Of a stretch of 8,030 nt of DNA, positions 6,643 to 8,030 are shown piece after piece. Position numbers and translations under genes: made by a program. Source of the DNA: an uncultured Eubacteriales bacterium (GTDB lineage Bacteria > Bacillota > Clostridia > Oscillospirales > Acutalibacteraceae); contig CAKUXU010000035.1 in NCBI GenBank assembly GCA_934700635.1, positions 1-8,030 on the forward strand. The letters run 5' to 3'. The notes beneath the pieces were generated by a model. It did no database searches and was not told the DNA's origin. It worked only from the letters and a program-made list of their open reading frames with translations. Position 1 is the stretch's first letter. Each line of letters begins with the position of its first letter.

Positions 6643-7833
6643 ATGAATTCAAAAAAATTTTTAATAGCATCAGGAATTATAGCAGCTTCTGCATTATCTT
6701 TATTTACATTTAAAAGCCCAATTATAAGTGCTGTAATGAACTTTAAAGAAAATATTTTTGCAAAAGAATGTATAAGAAGCAATTCTAAAGTAAACAGTTT
6801 TGAAGATTTTCTTTCATGTAAAGTTCCGAGCAAAACAGTCGCAATATTCGAGCCTAATCCATACCATCATGAATGTATGCCTGGATATGCAAAATACTTT
6901 ACTGATATGGGATATAATGTAGACACTTTAATAGTAAAAAACTGCGAAGATGCGCTTTCTTCTTTTAGTCCTGAAAATAATTTAAGAATATTTACTTTCG
7001 ACAATCTTGAAACAATTGAAAAAAACGCTAACAAAATAAACAAAAGATTTGAAAAGTACGACTATATTTTAATTCAAACTACAGACCCCAATAAGGCAGA
7101 AATTTATAAAAAATTGGGAGTAGTCAACATGCCAAATGCATTTTTTGTAGCTCATGATACAGAATGGGTAAAAAGTATGGAAGGATTTGAAGACCTTTTC
7201 AATCAAAATCGTGTTTTAACACTCGGAAACTTTAAAGATGGATTACAAGTAAATCCCCATTATTTTGGAGATTTTGAAAAGAAAGAAAAAAATCAAAAAA
7301 CAAGATTCTTTATAACTTCAAGCGGTGGAAGAAATTATAGTAATCTTACAGATGCTGCGGAAAAACTGAAAAAAGAGGGCCTTGATTTTGAAATACTTGT
7401 AGTTGGAAGAGGAAATACTTTTAATATAGAAAGTATACCTGAAAACTTAAAAGACAAATTTGTATTTAAACATCGTTTACCGTTCAACGAAATGTATCAA
7501 GAGGTTTTAAATTCCGATTATATCATTATAAATCTCGATCCTAACAACGAAAATGATAATGCATTTAAAAATTTAAGAGTTTCAGGTGCTGCACAACTTT
7601 GTTACGGATTTTCTAAACCGGCACTCATACACAAAGAATTTGCCGGCAATTATGGTATGACAGATGAAAACAGTTTTATTTATAATAATTCAGACTTTAC
7701 AGAAGTAATGAAAAAAGCTATTAAGTTATCAAAAGGACATTACAAAGAAAAACAAATTAATCTAATAGCTCTCTCAAATAAAATTTACAACATTTCACTT
7801 GAAAATCTAAAGAAAGCTATGAAAACACATTAA
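6643..7833 (+). CDS. GT-B-like glycosyltransferase with N-terminal hydrophobic leader
   Basis: Predicted glycosyltransferase of 396 residues; donor and acceptor are unknown. The second half resembles the C-terminal Rossmann domain of GT4-type enzymes. TRFFITSSGGRNYSNLTDAAEKL (220-242) is followed by FEILVVGRG (249-257), FVFKHRLPFNEMYQEVLNSDYIIINLDP (273-300) and the donor-side region LRVSGAAQLCYGFSKPALIHKEFA (311-334). The first half (about 63-205) is a second Rossmann-like domain containing EPNPYHHECMPGYAKYFTDMGYNVDTLIV, ILIQTTDPN and FFVAHDTEW. The N-terminus MNSKKFLIASGIIAASALSLF is a short positive region plus hydrophobic segment (about 6-22), which suggests a membrane anchor or signal peptide, odd for an NDP-sugar enzyme. 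The ATG has AGGGAG six bases upstream and lies three bases after the murD stop, so translation is probably coupled. A terminator follows. Family-level confidence is moderate. Confidence 0.7.
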   Translation: MNSKKFLIASGIIAASALSLFTFKSPIISAVMNFKENIFAKECIRSNSKVNSFEDFLSCKVPSKTVAIFEPNPYHHECMPGYAKYFTDMGYNVDTLIVKNCEDALSSFSPENNLRIFTFDNLETIEKNANKINKRFEKYDYILIQTTDPNKAEIYKKLGVVNMPNAFFVAHDTEWVKSMEGFEDLFNQNRVLTLGNFKDGLQVNPHYFGDFEKKEKNQKTRFFITSSGGRNYSNLTDAAEKLKKEGLDFEILVVGRGNTFNIESIPENLKDKFVFKHRLPFNEMYQEVLNSDYIIINLDPNNENDNAFKNLRVSGAAQLCYGFSKPALIHKEFAGNYGMTDENSFIYNNSDFTEVMKKAIKLSKGHYKEKQINLIALSNKIYNISLENLKKAMKTH

Positions 7834-7840
7834 AATAAAC

Positions 7841-7877
7841 ACTCGGCAGGATGTTTTCCTGTCGAGTCATTTTTATT
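7841..7877 (+). terminator. Intrinsic terminator after the murD-glycosyltransferase unit
   Basis: ACTCGGCAGGA (7841-7851) pairs with TCCTGTCGAGT (7857-7867) through eleven pairs including one G-U. The loop is TGTTT, and CATTTTTATT follows. It starts seven bases after the glycosyltransferase stop codon. This is a strong, typical rho-independent terminator for the plus strand. Confidence 0.92.
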
Positions 7878-7894
7878 AAATAAACATAAATAAT

Positions 7895-7921
7895 CCGCAT
7901 GTTTCTCTAAAAAACATACGG
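7895..7921 (-). terminator. Probable terminator hairpin of tRNA-Tyr
   Basis: CCGCATGTTT (7895-7904) and AAACATACGG (7912-7921) form a ten-pair stem with one G-U-type pair. Read on the minus strand, the stem lies about 32 bases downstream of the tRNA 3' end and is followed by ATTATTTATGTTTATTT, a T-rich but interrupted tract. The position and orientation fit termination of the tRNA transcript. The weak T tract makes it less certain than the plus-strand terminator next to it. Confidence 0.55.
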
Positions 7922-7953
7922 TTATACAATACATACACAAAATTAACTTTCTA

Positions 7954-8030
7954 TGGTGGGAGATGGTGGATTCGAACCACCGAAGCATAACGCAACAGAT
8001 TTACAGTCTGCCCCCTTTGACCGCTCGGGA
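7954..8030 (-). tRNA. tRNA-Tyr (GTA anticodon), 5' end cut by window edge
   Basis: On the minus strand the sequence holds a D-arm (CCCGAGCGGTCAAAGGGG), an anticodon stem-loop CAGACTGTAAATCTG with anticodon GTA at 8004-8002, and a long class II variable arm with stem GCG/TGC. The T-arm is GGTGGTTCGAATCCACC, the 3' acceptor strand ATCTCCC and the discriminator A, with CCA encoded at 7956-7954. The long variable arm together with GTA identifies bacterial tRNA-Tyr. About eight bases of the 5' end (seven acceptor bases and position 8) lie beyond the window, so its promoter cannot be seen. Confidence 0.96.

Noticed and set aside
6594..6833. 79-codon minus-strand frame across the murD/glycosyltransferase junction
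   Set aside because: Antisense to two well-supported genes and hydrophobic only because it complements the glycosyltransferase leader.
1..8030. Search for CRISPR arrays, insertion sequences, integrase or phage genes and direct repeats
   Set aside because: No regularly spaced repeats, transposase or integrase motifs or target-site duplications were seen. The tRNA-Tyr is followed by no integrase or att-like copy inside the window.

Overview
The window looks like a low-GC Bacillota chromosome, most likely a Clostridia-type anaerobe. The evidence is the AT-rich sequence, strong AGGAGG-type ribosome binding sites, the ylxM-ffh-rpsP-rimM-trmD gene order, and protein sequences close in style to Bacillus/Clostridium homologues. 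I cannot name the species. All identifications come from reading motifs; no database search was run.

Layout. Positions 77-3376 form a minus-strand operon for translation and protein targeting, transcribed ylxM -> ffh -> rpsP -> rimM -> trmD. A good promoter (TTGACA-17-TACACT) lies upstream of ylxM, followed by a perfect 9-bp inverted repeat in the leader. A 13-bp hairpin with a T tract sits between rpsP and rimM and may attenuate read-through to rimM-trmD. The KH-domain gene (khpA/ylqC) usually found between rpsP and rimM is absent, and rplS is not seen in the 76 bases left after trmD. Position 3377-3581 is the divergent intergenic region.

The plus strand carries four envelope-related genes in two units. 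Unit one is an exported polysaccharide deacetylase (3582-4463) followed by an SH3b protein whose N-terminal part looks like a degenerate muramoyl-alanine amidase (4490-5143). It ends in a strong intrinsic terminator. Unit two is murD (5227-6639), with a near-consensus promoter whose -35 lies inside the 3' arm of that terminator, then a membrane-anchored or exported GT-B-like glycosyltransferase (6643-7833) three bases after murD, ending in a second terminator. A minus-strand tRNA-Tyr (7954 to the window edge, 5' end cut off) and its probable terminator hairpin close the window.

Most of this is ordinary housekeeping. The parts most worth a second look are the terminator/promoter overlap before murD, the catalytically dead amidase-like SH3b protein, the glycosyltransferase with a hydrophobic leader coupled to murD outside a recognisable division/cell-wall cluster, and the regulatory hairpins of the minus-strand operon. 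Four starts were moved inward from the longest possible frame (rimM, ylxM, the SH3b protein, murD) on ribosome-binding-site and family-length grounds.
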